This document shows positions 1 to 6,320 of a DNA stretch of 7,809 nucleotides, one piece after another. Where the stretch lies: the NCBI GenBank assembly GCA_937911855.1, contig CALDPK010000020.1:1-7809 (forward strand), given 5' to 3'. The position numbers and the translations under genes are program-made. The notes beneath the pieces were generated by a model. The model was given only the letters and a program-made list of their open reading frames with translations, did no database searches and was not told the DNA's origin. Positions within the stretch are counted from its first letter, which is position 1; each line of letters begins with the position of its first letter. The stretch is from an uncultured Trueperaceae bacterium (GTDB taxonomy: Bacteria; Deinococcota; Deinococci; Deinococcales; Trueperaceae).

Positions 1-892
1 GGTCGCTGAACTGGTTGACGAGCGCACCCTGCACGCCCATGAAGCCGGAGAAGGGGGTGCCGTCGGCGAGCGGGGGTACCGGCATGACGCTGACGTCGAG
101 GCCGGCGTCGCGGTACTGGCTGATCGACCAGGGTCCGGTGTAGATCATGCCGAGGGCGCCGTCGATGAACAGGCCGTTCGCGACGTTGAAGTCGGTGCCG
201 GCAGGCATGAGGCCGTGGGCGAAGCGCAGGTCCTTGAGCGCCTGGGCTCCGGCGACCGCGCCTTCGTTGGCGAGGCCGAGGTCCGAGGCATCGAGGTTGC
301 CGGCAGCGTCGCGACCGAAGACGTAGCCGCCCCAGGTGTGCAGCCAGCCGTACGCGAAGTAGAAGTTCGGCAGGTCAGCCATGAACCCGAAGGTGGTGTC
401 GGTCGTCAGGCCCTTGGCGACTTCGATCATCTGTTCGTAGGTGGCGGGAACTTCGCTCACCAGGTCGGTGTTGATGACGAGTGCGGGGCCTTCGACGAAC
501 ATGGGCAGGCCGAACAGCTGGCCGGAGAACGTGTAGGCCAGGCGGGCCTGTTCGCTCAGGTCTTCAAGGTAGCCAGCGGTGGCGTAGTTGCTCATGTCGG
601 CCAGGACGCCGCCCACAGCCATCTCGGCAAGCTGGTCGTGGGGCACGCCCACGAACAGGTCGGCAGCTTCGCCCTGCGGGGCGGCCAGCAGCACCTGCTG
701 TTTGAGTTCGTCGACGCTGAAACGCACGAGGTTGACTGGCACGCCGAAGGCGGCGGTGAAACCGTCAGCTTCATCCTGGAGCCAGTCGAGTGACTGGTCC
801 GCAAAAGTAGTCCAGACGGTCAGTCCCTGGCCGAAAGCCAGGCCGGCCGAAGCGAGCAGGGCCACAGAGAAGGTCAGCAGCTTCTTCTTCAT
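1..892 (-). CDS. Maltose/maltodextrin-type ABC transporter substrate-binding protein (MalE-like), C-terminus cut by window edge
   Basis: Secreted binding protein that would capture an oligosaccharide and deliver it to an ABC permease. The frame is open from an ATG at 892 to the left edge, giving 297 residues of the roughly 400 usual for the family. Residues 1-22 form a signal peptide: lysines at 2-4, a hydrophobic core, then AFG before Q22. There is no lipobox cysteine, so it is predicted to be soluble or periplasmic rather than a lipoprotein. Recognisable SBP family 1 segments are LTVWTTF (24-30), GLPMFVEGPALVINTDL (128-144), ADLPNFYFAYGWLHTWGGY (172-190) and GALGMIYTGPWSISQY (245-260). The order of these segments matches E. 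coli MalE, including its GETAMTINGPW motif. AGGTGA at 897-902 lies 4 bases before the start. The permease genes, if present, would lie beyond the left edge. Substrate specificity (maltose, trehalose or another sugar) cannot be read from the sequence. Confidence 0.9.
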   Translation of the reverse strand, partial: MKKKLLTFSVALLASAGLAFGQGLTVWTTFADQSLDWLQDEADGFTAAFGVPVNLVRFSVDELKQQVLLAAPQGEAADLFVGVPHDQLAEMAVGGVLADMSNYATAGYLEDLSEQARLAYTFSGQLFGLPMFVEGPALVINTDLVSEVPATYEQMIEVAKGLTTDTTFGFMADLPNFYFAYGWLHTWGGYVFGRDAAGNLDASDLGLANEGAVAGAQALKDLRFAHGLMPAGTDFNVANGLFIDGALGMIYTGPWSISQYRDAGLDVSVMPVPPLADGTPFSGFMGVQGALVNQFSD

Positions 893-981
893 TCGTTCAC
901 CTGTTTCCGCAGACAATGGAATGCCTGACCAGGACGGTATGAACCGAACTGCAAGTATTCCGCCTCCGCTTTGTTCTTCAC
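889..981 (-). other. Possible upstream leader ORF ending on the binding-protein start codon
   Basis: Within the leader of the MalE-like gene, one frame is open from GTG at 981 to TGA at 889-891. That stop overlaps the downstream ATG in an ATGA arrangement. The frame could start leaderless at the GTG (30 residues) or at TTG 954 (21 residues), which has GGAGG at 963-967 placed 8 bases upstream. The product would be short and basic. Evidence is limited to the ribosome-binding site and the overlap; an open frame of this length is common by chance in GC-rich DNA. Confidence 0.2.
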
Positions 982-986
982 CTCCA

Positions 987-1015
987 ATAGTAGTTAACTG
1001 CAGCCCGGCAGTCAA
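987..1015 (-). promoter_or_regulatory. Sigma-70-type promoter of the binding-protein gene
   Basis: On the minus strand, TTGACT (1010-1015) and TACTAT (987-992) are separated by exactly 17 bases. Each hexamer is close to the consensus TTGACA/TATAAT. The predicted transcript begins near 980, leaving about 88 bases of leader before the ATG at 892. The -35 box lies 16 bases beyond the purK stop codon, so the transporter gene can be transcribed independently of the purine operon, although read-through is not excluded. An 8-base palindrome, AGTTAACT (992-999), overlaps the end of the spacer and could be part of an operator; this is speculative. Confidence 0.7.
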
Positions 1016-1030
1016 CCGGCGCGCGGCCCG

Positions 1031-2173
1031 TCAGGGGCGGCGCAGAGCCCGCCGGGCCATGACGACTGCAGCTTCCGCTTCGGCCTCACTGTCAGCCAGT
1101 GCAGTCAGGTGCCCCATCTTGCGGCCGGGGCGCGCTTCCTTCTTGCCGTACAGGTGCAGCTGGATCCGCGGGTCCCGCAGTGCTGCCGCCCAGTCGGGCT
1201 CGCCCTCAGACCATTCGTCCCCGAGCAGGTTCGCCATGGCAGCCGGCCTGACGAACGAGAAATCCCCCAGCGGCAGGCCGCAGATGGCCCGGATGTGCTG
1301 CTGGAACTGGCTGGTGGCGGTCGCTTCTGTCGTCAGGTGACCGGAGTTGTGAACCCGGGGTGCGATCTCGTTCACCAGCAGCGTGCCGTCAGCCAGCTGG
1401 AACAGCTCCACGCACATGACGCCCACGTAATCAAGCGCTTCCATTATGCGTACGGCGATCTTCAGCGCCTGCCCGTGCAGGCCCCGCTCCGAAGCAGGGT
1501 CACCTGCTGTCGTGACGTCCAGGATGTGGTTCGCGTGGCGGTTGGTGAACAGTCCAAAACTGCCGGTTTCACCCGTGCTGCTACGGGCGGCGATGACTGA
1601 AACTTCACGGTCGAAATCCACGAAGCCCTCGAGGACGGCCTCGCCTTCCGCCAGCAGGGCAGCGGCGCCGGCCAGGTCGGCGGGCTCGCGCAGGAGCAGC
1701 TGGCCTTTGCCGTCGTAACCGAAGCCGGCTGTTTTCAGGACGGCGGGCAGGCCGATGTCAGCGGCAGCTACTTCCAGCCCCCGCGTGTCGGTCACGTGTG
1801 CGAACGGGGCGAGCGGCAGTCCGTTTGCGGTGAGGAAGTTCTTCTCGCGCAGGCGGTTCTGCGTCACGTGCAGCGCCTGCGCGCCAGGATGGACCGGGGT
1901 GATGGCGGCCAGCCGTTCCAGGGCCACAGCGGGGATGTTCTCGAACTCGATGGTGATCACGTCGCAGGCGGCTGCGAACGCGTCCAGGGCGTCATTATCC
2001 AGGTAATCCGCAGTGGTTGCAAAGTCTGCGACCTGGCTGGCCGGTGCGCCTTCAGTATCGGGCGCGTACACGTGGACGCGGTAACCAAGCGGTCTGGCGG
2101 CCAGGGCCAGCATGCGGCCGAGCTGGCCGCTGCCCAGGATGCCTATGGTGCTGCCTGGTGCAAGCGGCTTCAC
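1031..2173 (-). CDS. purK: N5-carboxyaminoimidazole ribonucleotide synthase (PurK)
   Basis: Cytoplasmic ATP-grasp enzyme of de novo purine synthesis. It joins bicarbonate to aminoimidazole ribonucleotide with ATP, giving the N5-CAIR used by PurE. The 380 residues carry the full family signature: GSGQLGRM (14-21) at the N-terminal nucleotide-fold loop, IEFENIP (75-81), QNRLREK (105-111), ATP-binding K147 followed by GYDGKGQ (152-158), EGFVDFDRE (182-190), metal-ligand region around E256 and NEIAPRVHNSGH (268-279), and YGK...RKMGH (342-355) near the C-terminus. Length is normal. The start is GTG at 2173, sharing GTGA with the purE stop, so the two genes are translationally coupled. GAGGA (2183-2187) sits 9 bases upstream, inside purE. 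No broken motifs were seen. Confidence 0.97.
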   Translation of the reverse strand: MKPLAPGSTIGILGSGQLGRMLALAARPLGYRVHVYAPDTEGAPASQVADFATTADYLDNDALDAFAAACDVITIEFENIPAVALERLAAITPVHPGAQALHVTQNRLREKNFLTANGLPLAPFAHVTDTRGLEVAAADIGLPAVLKTAGFGYDGKGQLLLREPADLAGAAALLAEGEAVLEGFVDFDREVSVIAARSSTGETGSFGLFTNRHANHILDVTTAGDPASERGLHGQALKIAVRIMEALDYVGVMCVELFQLADGTLLVNEIAPRVHNSGHLTTEATATSQFQQHIRAICGLPLGDFSFVRPAAMANLLGDEWSEGEPDWAAALRDPRIQLHLYGKKEARPGRKMGHLTALADSEAEAEAAVVMARRALRRP

Positions 2174-2703
2174 GGCCGGAAATCCTCACTGTCGAGTGGC
2201 ACCTCTAGCGCTGCTTCAGCCTGCCGTTCACGCCACGCCTCGAGCCGTTCTGCCAGACTCACGTCATTCAGGGAGAGTATCGACATGGCGAGCAGGGCTG
2301 CGTTGCGCGCGCCGGCCTCACCGATGCTCATGGTGCCGACGGGCACGCCGCCTGGCATCTGCACGATGGACAGCAGCGAATCGATACCGGACAGGCTTGC
2401 ACTGCGCACCGGCACGCCCAGCACCGGCAGCGTGGTCCACGCCGCGATCATCCCGGGCAGGTGGGCGGCGCCGCCCGCTCCGGCGATGATCACCTTCAGA
2501 CCTCTGCCGCGGGCGGTCAGCGCGAACTCGCGCATGCGGTCCGGCGTCCGGTGGGCGGACACGACGGAAACCGTGTGGGGAACCGCGAACTCGCGCAGCA
2601 GGTCGTCTGCGGGTTTCATGGTGGGGAAATCGCTGCGGCTGCCCATCACGATAGCTACCGTGGGCTGTCTGCCATGTTGCTGCTCGCTCATGTTTCGCAT
2701 CAT
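2170..2703 (-). CDS. purE: N5-carboxyaminoimidazole ribonucleotide mutase (PurE, class I)
   Basis: Converts N5-CAIR, the PurK product, to CAIR in purine synthesis; the family forms a cytoplasmic octamer. Hallmarks are GSRSD (21-25), SAHRTP (49-54), AGAGGAAHLPG with H81 (74-84) and QMPGGVPV (115-122). The adjacent purK and the class I motifs both argue for the mutase rather than the AIR-carboxylase (class II) form. The 177 residues slightly exceed the usual ~160-170, through short extensions at both ends. Three in-frame ATGs (2703, 2700, 2691) compete. I prefer 2703 because AGGCGG (2710-2715) lies 6 bases before it, but 2691 is also reasonable. It begins 26 bases after the sua5 stop and overlaps purK by 4 bases, consistent with one transcript. 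Confidence 0.96.
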   Translation of the reverse strand: MMRNMSEQQHGRQPTVAIVMGSRSDFPTMKPADDLLREFAVPHTVSVVSAHRTPDRMREFALTARGRGLKVIIAGAGGAAHLPGMIAAWTTLPVLGVPVRSASLSGIDSLLSIVQMPGGVPVGTMSIGEAGARNAALLAMSILSLNDVSLAERLEAWRERQAEAALEVPLDSEDFRP

Positions 2704-2729
2704 CCTGTTCCGCCTGGCCGGCCGGAGGC

Positions 2730-3722
2730 TCAGGTGCCCTGAGGACCGTCGGAGAACGTCGCCCGTCTGAGCCGGTCAGTCACGGCCTCCCAGCTTTCTG
2801 CGCCGGGTGGTTCCTGCACAAGGATAACGTCTGTCACCTCGTCCAGTTCCCGAAGGGCTGCGTACAGCTGCCGCGCGTAACCTGCCGGCTCGTCGGGCAG
2901 CCTGAGCCAGTGGCCGCTGAAGCCGGCGGGTGAATCCGAAAGGGCGATGACGCCCACCACTCCGACTGCGCTGTTCGCCGCTTCAGTGAGCTGCGCCTGA
3001 CTGACCAGCCGGGCGGGCGTGGCCGGCGCGTAATGGCTGTCCAGGCTTCCGGATACCCGCGGGCTGCGGCGCACCGGGGCTGCGTGTACGTGCCGGCCCA
3101 GCACCTGGCTCAGTCGCGCGGCGCTTATCGCACCGGGCCGCAGTACGCGTGGCTCGTCACCGCTCAGGTCCAGGATGGTTGACTCGACCCCGACCCGGCT
3201 GGGGCCGCCGTCGAGAACGAAGCGCACCCTGCCTGACAGTTCGGCAACGACGTGGCTGGCGGTGGTGGGACTGATGCGCCCGAAGCGGTTGGCTGATGGT
3301 GCCACCAGCGGGAGGCCTGTGAGTGCGAGCAGTTCCAGCGCGACCGGGTGGGCCGGCACGCGCAGCGCTACCGTTGCCTGGCCGCCGGTGACTGAGTCCT
3401 CTATCCGCTGTGAGCGCGGCAGTACCAGGGTGAGCGGTCCGGGCCAGAACTCAGCGGCAAGAACGCTGGCGTCCACCTGCTGGCGGGCGCTGGCATCGCT
3501 CCATTCGAATGGATCGGCCTGCTCTGCCAGGTGGATTATGAGCGGATGGTTCTCCGGCCGTCCCTTGGCGCTGAACACTGCTTTCACGGCCGCTGCGCTG
3601 GTGGCGCTGGCGCCCAGGCCGTAGACAGTTTCGGTCGGGAAGGCTACCAGTTGACCATCCAGCAGGGCCCGGGCAGCCAGTTGCAGGTTCTCGGGAGTGG
3701 GTTCGAGTACTTCGGTTATCAA
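2730..3722 (-). CDS. L-threonylcarbamoyladenylate synthase (Sua5/YrdC/TsaC family)
   Basis: Makes threonylcarbamoyl-AMP from threonine, bicarbonate and ATP, the first step of the universal t6A37 modification of ANN-decoding tRNAs. The 330-residue length is that of the two-domain Sua5 form rather than the short TsaC form. The YrdC catalytic domain (about 5-200) shows PTETVYGLG (29-37), KGRPENHPL (53-61), FWPGPLT (92-98), PSAN (142-145), GVESTILDL (178-186) and RPG (195-197). The linker SGSLDSHYAP (224-233) matches the conserved HYAP element that closes over the active site, followed by a C-terminal Sua5 domain ending in WEAVTDRLRRA (311-321). The start is TTG at 3722, sharing TTGA with the upstream glycerate kinase stop; GGAG (3728-3731) lies 5 bases before it. 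Partner genes tsaB, tsaD and tsaE are not in the window. Confidence 0.95.
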   Translation of the reverse strand: MITEVLEPTPENLQLAARALLDGQLVAFPTETVYGLGASATSAAAVKAVFSAKGRPENHPLIIHLAEQADPFEWSDASARQQVDASVLAAEFWPGPLTLVLPRSQRIEDSVTGGQATVALRVPAHPVALELLALTGLPLVAPSANRFGRISPTTASHVVAELSGRVRFVLDGGPSRVGVESTILDLSGDEPRVLRPGAISAARLSQVLGRHVHAAPVRRSPRVSGSLDSHYAPATPARLVSQAQLTEAANSAVGVVGVIALSDSPAGFSGHWLRLPDEPAGYARQLYAALRELDEVTDVILVQEPPGAESWEAVTDRLRRATFSDGPQGT

Positions 3723-4978
3723 TTCGGCTCCAGCAGGATGATGCGCAGGTCGTTGACATTGGTTCCGGTCGGTCCCGTTACCAGGGCGTGGCCGTGGTCG
3801 GCCAGGTAACCGCCGCTGTTCCGCTCAGTCAGGGCAGCGCTGGCCGCTTCAAGGTTACCTGTCCGGTACAGCTCCGGAGTGACGAAGGCACCTGCGGCTT
3901 CGCTGTTGCCATCCAATCCGTCTGTGTCAGCACTCAGCGCCGTAACGTGCTGTTCACCCCACAGTTCACAGGCGAGGGCCAGGGCGAAGTGGCTGTTGCG
4001 GCCTCCCCTGCCCGTGTTGCTTCCCGCGGTGCGTACGGTCGTCTCCCCGCCGGACAGGAGCGCCACTGGGCCAGCTGCAGTGGCCAGAAGTTCACGGACA
4101 AGCATGGCCTGGCGCGAGGCTGCCTCTTCACTGGCGCCGGTCTCGGCTGCGCCAAGGTTGCGGGTCAGGTAACCGGCCCCCTGCAGGTAACCGGCAGCTG
4201 CTTCCAGGCTTGCTGCACCGCTCGCCACCACCCGGGTGTCCGAATCAGTTACAGGTGGACGCCAATTGTCCTGAAGGGAGCTCAGCCGTTCGCTGATGGC
4301 CGGCATGCGGATAGCCAGTGAGTCAAGGATCTCCAGGGCGGCGGCAGGGTCGTCGGGGTCGGCCACAGTCGGCCCAGACGCGATCTGCGCGGGGTCGTCG
4401 CCGGCCACGTCGGACAGCAGCAGGCCGGTGACTGCAGCAGGCGCAGCGCTCCGGGCCAGGCCGCCTCCCTTGAGCCGGCACAGTTTGCGGCGCACGGTGT
4501 TGATGCGGTCGATGCCGGCGCCGCTGGCCAACAGGGCTTCGTTCAGTGCCCGCAGGTCAGTGAGGCTCACACCGTCAGGCACGGTCATCAGGGCAGACGC
4601 ACCACCGGACAGCAGGCACAGAACCCGGTCAGCTGCGGTGAGTCCTTCCAGGTGGCGCAGCACAGCCTGACCGGCACGGACGCTGGCCCCGGTCGGCAGC
4701 GGATGTCCGCCGGTCAGGCCGGTCAGCGGGGCGATGCCCGCGGGTTCTTCCGTGCTGATGACCACGCCGCTCAGCCGGTCAAGGTGAGGCCGGTAGTAAT
4801 CCAGAGCAGCGCGCGCCATCGTCCCTGCGGCCTTGCCGGCTGCGATTATGACCAGACGGCCGCGGGGCATTCCGGGCAGGTGGCCGGTCAGTGCCCGCCC
4901 GGCGTGCGCGGCGTCAAGTGCGGCAGCCCAGCCGCCCTGGAGTACTTTCCGTCTGGGATCCGTTCCGGGCGCGTTCAC
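3719..4978 (-). CDS. Glycerate 2-kinase (GckA/TtuD type, MOFRL family)
   Basis: Phosphorylates D-glycerate to 2-phosphoglycerate with ATP in the cytoplasm, feeding glycerate from serine, glyoxylate or sugar-acid breakdown into glycolysis. Relatives are often labelled hydroxypyruvate reductase (TtuD) in databases, but these motifs belong to the kinase family. Over 419 residues there are AAGKA (46-50), GHP (91-93), LSGGASAL (123-130), the INTVRRKLCRLKGGGLA stretch (159-175), LLLSDVAGDDPAQIASGPT (186-204), and the C-terminal MOFRL domain with GGETTV (310-315), GRGGRNSHFALA (323-334), SADTDGLDG (349-357) and GPTGTNVNDL (402-411). The start is GTG at 4978; no convincing Shine-Dalgarno sequence precedes it. 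It heads the leftward operon and lies 14 bases from the divergent ATG at 4993, so its promoter must overlap that gene or be very compact. Confidence 0.93.
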   Translation of the reverse strand: MNAPGTDPRRKVLQGGWAAALDAAHAGRALTGHLPGMPRGRLVIIAAGKAAGTMARAALDYYRPHLDRLSGVVISTEEPAGIAPLTGLTGGHPLPTGASVRAGQAVLRHLEGLTAADRVLCLLSGGASALMTVPDGVSLTDLRALNEALLASGAGIDRINTVRRKLCRLKGGGLARSAAPAAVTGLLLSDVAGDDPAQIASGPTVADPDDPAAALEILDSLAIRMPAISERLSSLQDNWRPPVTDSDTRVVASGAASLEAAAGYLQGAGYLTRNLGAAETGASEEAASRQAMLVRELLATAAGPVALLSGGETTVRTAGSNTGRGGRNSHFALALACELWGEQHVTALSADTDGLDGNSEAAGAFVTPELYRTGNLEAASAALTERNSGGYLADHGHALVTGPTGTNVNDLRIILLEPN

Positions 4979-4992
4979 GGCAACAGGTTACA
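4979..4992. promoter_or_regulatory. 14-bp divergent intergenic region with an AT-rich core
   Basis: This is the whole space between the divergent GTG (4978, minus) and ATG (4993, plus). The core GTTACAAT (4987-4994) reads as a good -10 box, TACAAT (4989-4994), for the plus strand. On the minus strand it reads as a weaker TGTAAC (4987-4992). Each is 7-8 bases before an available start codon: GTG 5002 on plus, GTG 4978 on minus. That spacing is characteristic of leaderless transcripts. No -35 box at normal spacing was found on either strand. Confidence 0.4.
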
Positions 4993-5295
4993 ATGGCACC
5001 TGTGTTCGGACTATTTCGCAGGCAGAACCCGGCCTTCAAGGACGACGGCAACTTCCTGCTGGCACGCGTGAAGACTGACCGGAATGGTGAGATCATCCAT
5101 GTCCGGCTTTCGAAGACGAGTGAGATGAGTGTGGAGCACCGCGGCTATTTCGTCCGCAAGGTGCTTACAGGCCCCAGGACGCTGGACCAGGCGATCGTGG
5201 AAGTAACGATGAACCGCGTGCACAAGGTGCTGAACGCGACCGTTGACGGCGGACGGCTCATACCCGTGAGGGACTGGACCGATGACGACGATTAA
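4993..5295 (+). CDS. Conserved-looking small protein of unknown function, 100 residues
   Basis: I do not recognise a family. The product is soluble, with no signal peptide, membrane segment or cysteine. It is basic through most of its length (GLFRRQN at 6-12, FVRKVL at 53-58) and ends in an acidic tail, DWTDDDD (94-100). Alternating hydrophobic and charged stretches around 20-40, a helix-like part at 63-82 and a strand-like GGRLIPV (86-92) suggest a small alpha/beta fold. ATG 4993 is the listed start, preceded by AGGT at 4985-4988 only. GTG at 5002 (97 residues) is a credible alternative, because TACAAT at 4989-4994 would place a leaderless transcript start there. A still longer reading from 4891 would run deep into the glycerate kinase gene and is unlikely. 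The stop lies 8 bases before the regulator gene, so the two are probably co-transcribed. Confidence 0.75.
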   Translation: MAPVFGLFRRQNPAFKDDGNFLLARVKTDRNGEIIHVRLSKTSEMSVEHRGYFVRKVLTGPRTLDQAIVEVTMNRVHKVLNATVDGGRLIPVRDWTDDDD

Positions 5296-5303
5296 CTCCT
5301 GAG

Positions 5304-6302
5304 ATGGCCACGGACTCCCCGCCCGCCACAGGTTCCCTTCCCGAAGTACGCTCAGCCACGGCCACGGTGCTGCAGCTGCTGTACGCGCATTACTTCCTCA
5401 CCCGTCCCGCGGGTGCCAACCCGGGCATAGTTCCCGGCTGGAAACAGCGCCTGCAGCAGCGCGATCCGGACCTGGTCGCCGAGCTGAGCACAGAGTTCCG
5501 GCCCGGCGAACGCAGGCATTTCTTCCTGGTTCTTGCCTGCGAGCTCGGCTACTGGGATGACGCCGATCCGGCGCGTTTCCTTACTGACCTGCCGTCACTG
5601 CCGGGCCTGCTCCTTTCACGGTTCGAAGCGCAACCCGAGCTGCAGCCCGAACCCGGCCTGGCTGACGACCTGCGCAACCTGCTCAGTGTGCGCAACTCAT
5701 GGGCAGACCACATGCAGCGCCTGGCTGACGCCCTCCGTGAAGAATGGCTGGACTCAGGCCAGCGGGTGGTGGAGGAACACAGGACGCAGTTTGACGACCG
5801 TTTCCGCGAGACCGGGGACATCATCAAGGCCCTGCCGCCCTATCATTTCATCCGCTTCGAGAAGACGGCGGCGTCCATCCGCACCGCCGAAGGCAAGCAG
5901 GAGATCGTCGTGATCCCCCTGTACTACGCGGCTGCCGGCGGCTTCTCGTTCAAGAGCGGCGGCCGGCAGTTCGTCGGCTTCGGCCTGCGTTCGGAGCATG
6001 TCTTCGACGACATCCGGGCGCGCGTGGACCGCGAAGCACGCAAGATCAAGGCACTTGCGGACCCGACCAGGTTCCTGCTGCTGACGCTGATCGCGCGCTA
6101 CTCCGGTTTCTCACTCACCGTGGGCGACCTGGCTCAGTACCTGGGCGTAAGCCAGCCGACCGTCAGCGGTCACCTGAAGATCCTCCGGGAAAGCGGCCTG
6201 GTTGAGGTCGAACGCCAGGGCAACCGGTCGTTCTACCGGCCGGACACCGAAGCGATGAACGAGCTGCTCAGCGACATGGCTGAGACGCTTCTCCCCCACT
6301 GA
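5304..6302 (+). CDS. ArsR-family winged-helix transcriptional regulator with a large N-terminal domain
   Basis: Predicted DNA-binding regulator of 332 residues. The C-terminal part (about 250-332) is a typical ArsR/SmtB winged helix: KALADPTRFLLLTLIARY (249-266), then VGDLAQYLGVSQPTVSGHLKIL (273-294) holding the recognition helix, then a wing with GLVEVERQGNRSFYRP (298-313). Most ArsR proteins are only about 100-120 residues. Here about 240 residues precede the winged helix, helix-rich to about 160, then a strand-like part IVVIPLYYAAAGGFSF (201-216). This layout resembles DUF5937-type ArsR regulators, but I cannot confirm membership. The only cysteine is C79 and the classical metal-binding CxC is absent, so metal sensing is unlikely. 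The start ATG has no Shine-Dalgarno sequence, which implies coupling to the small gene 8 bases upstream. Its targets are unknown; autoregulation through the adjacent divergent start region is a reasonable guess. Confidence 0.88.
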   Translation: MATDSPPATGSLPEVRSATATVLQLLYAHYFLTRPAGANPGIVPGWKQRLQQRDPDLVAELSTEFRPGERRHFFLVLACELGYWDDADPARFLTDLPSLPGLLLSRFEAQPELQPEPGLADDLRNLLSVRNSWADHMQRLADALREEWLDSGQRVVEEHRTQFDDRFRETGDIIKALPPYHFIRFEKTAASIRTAEGKQEIVVIPLYYAAAGGFSFKSGGRQFVGFGLRSEHVFDDIRARVDREARKIKALADPTRFLLLTLIARYSGFSLTVGDLAQYLGVSQPTVSGHLKILRESGLVEVERQGNRSFYRPDTEAMNELLSDMAETLLPH

Positions 6303-6320
6303 CCGGCCTGACGGCCAGCT

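Noticed and set aside
893..1030. Rho-independent terminator after purK
   Set aside because: The GC-rich stretch right after the stop forms no convincing stem followed by T residues; the gap is better explained by the promoter and leader of the next gene.
588..1340. Plus-strand open frame (250 codons) spanning the start of the binding-protein gene and the end of purK
   Set aside because: It crosses two real minus-strand genes and the promoter between them. The translation has no recognisable domain and has shadow-frame composition.
1796..2770. Long plus-strand open frame (324 codons) opposite purK and purE
   Set aside because: It lies antisense to two genes with complete, ordered family motifs, and its translation is arginine/serine/alanine-rich low-complexity sequence typical of GC-rich shadow frames.
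4891..4992. N-terminal extension of the small plus-strand gene to an ATG at 4891
   Set aside because: It would overlap the glycerate kinase N-terminus by about 90 bases, and the added residues are an arginine-rich antisense translation. ATG 4993 or GTG 5002 fit better.
5304..6302. Metal-sensing ArsR/SmtB repressor (arsenic or zinc)
   Set aside because: Only one cysteine (C79) is present and the alpha-3 CxC and alpha-5 metal-site patterns are missing. No metal-transport or arsenate-reductase gene is adjacent.
6303..6320. Possible bidirectional terminator between the converging regulator and aroH genes (GGCC-TGAC-GGCC at 6305-6316)
   Set aside because: The stem is only 4 pairs before a mismatch and there is no T-run on either side. 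It is too weak to call a terminator.
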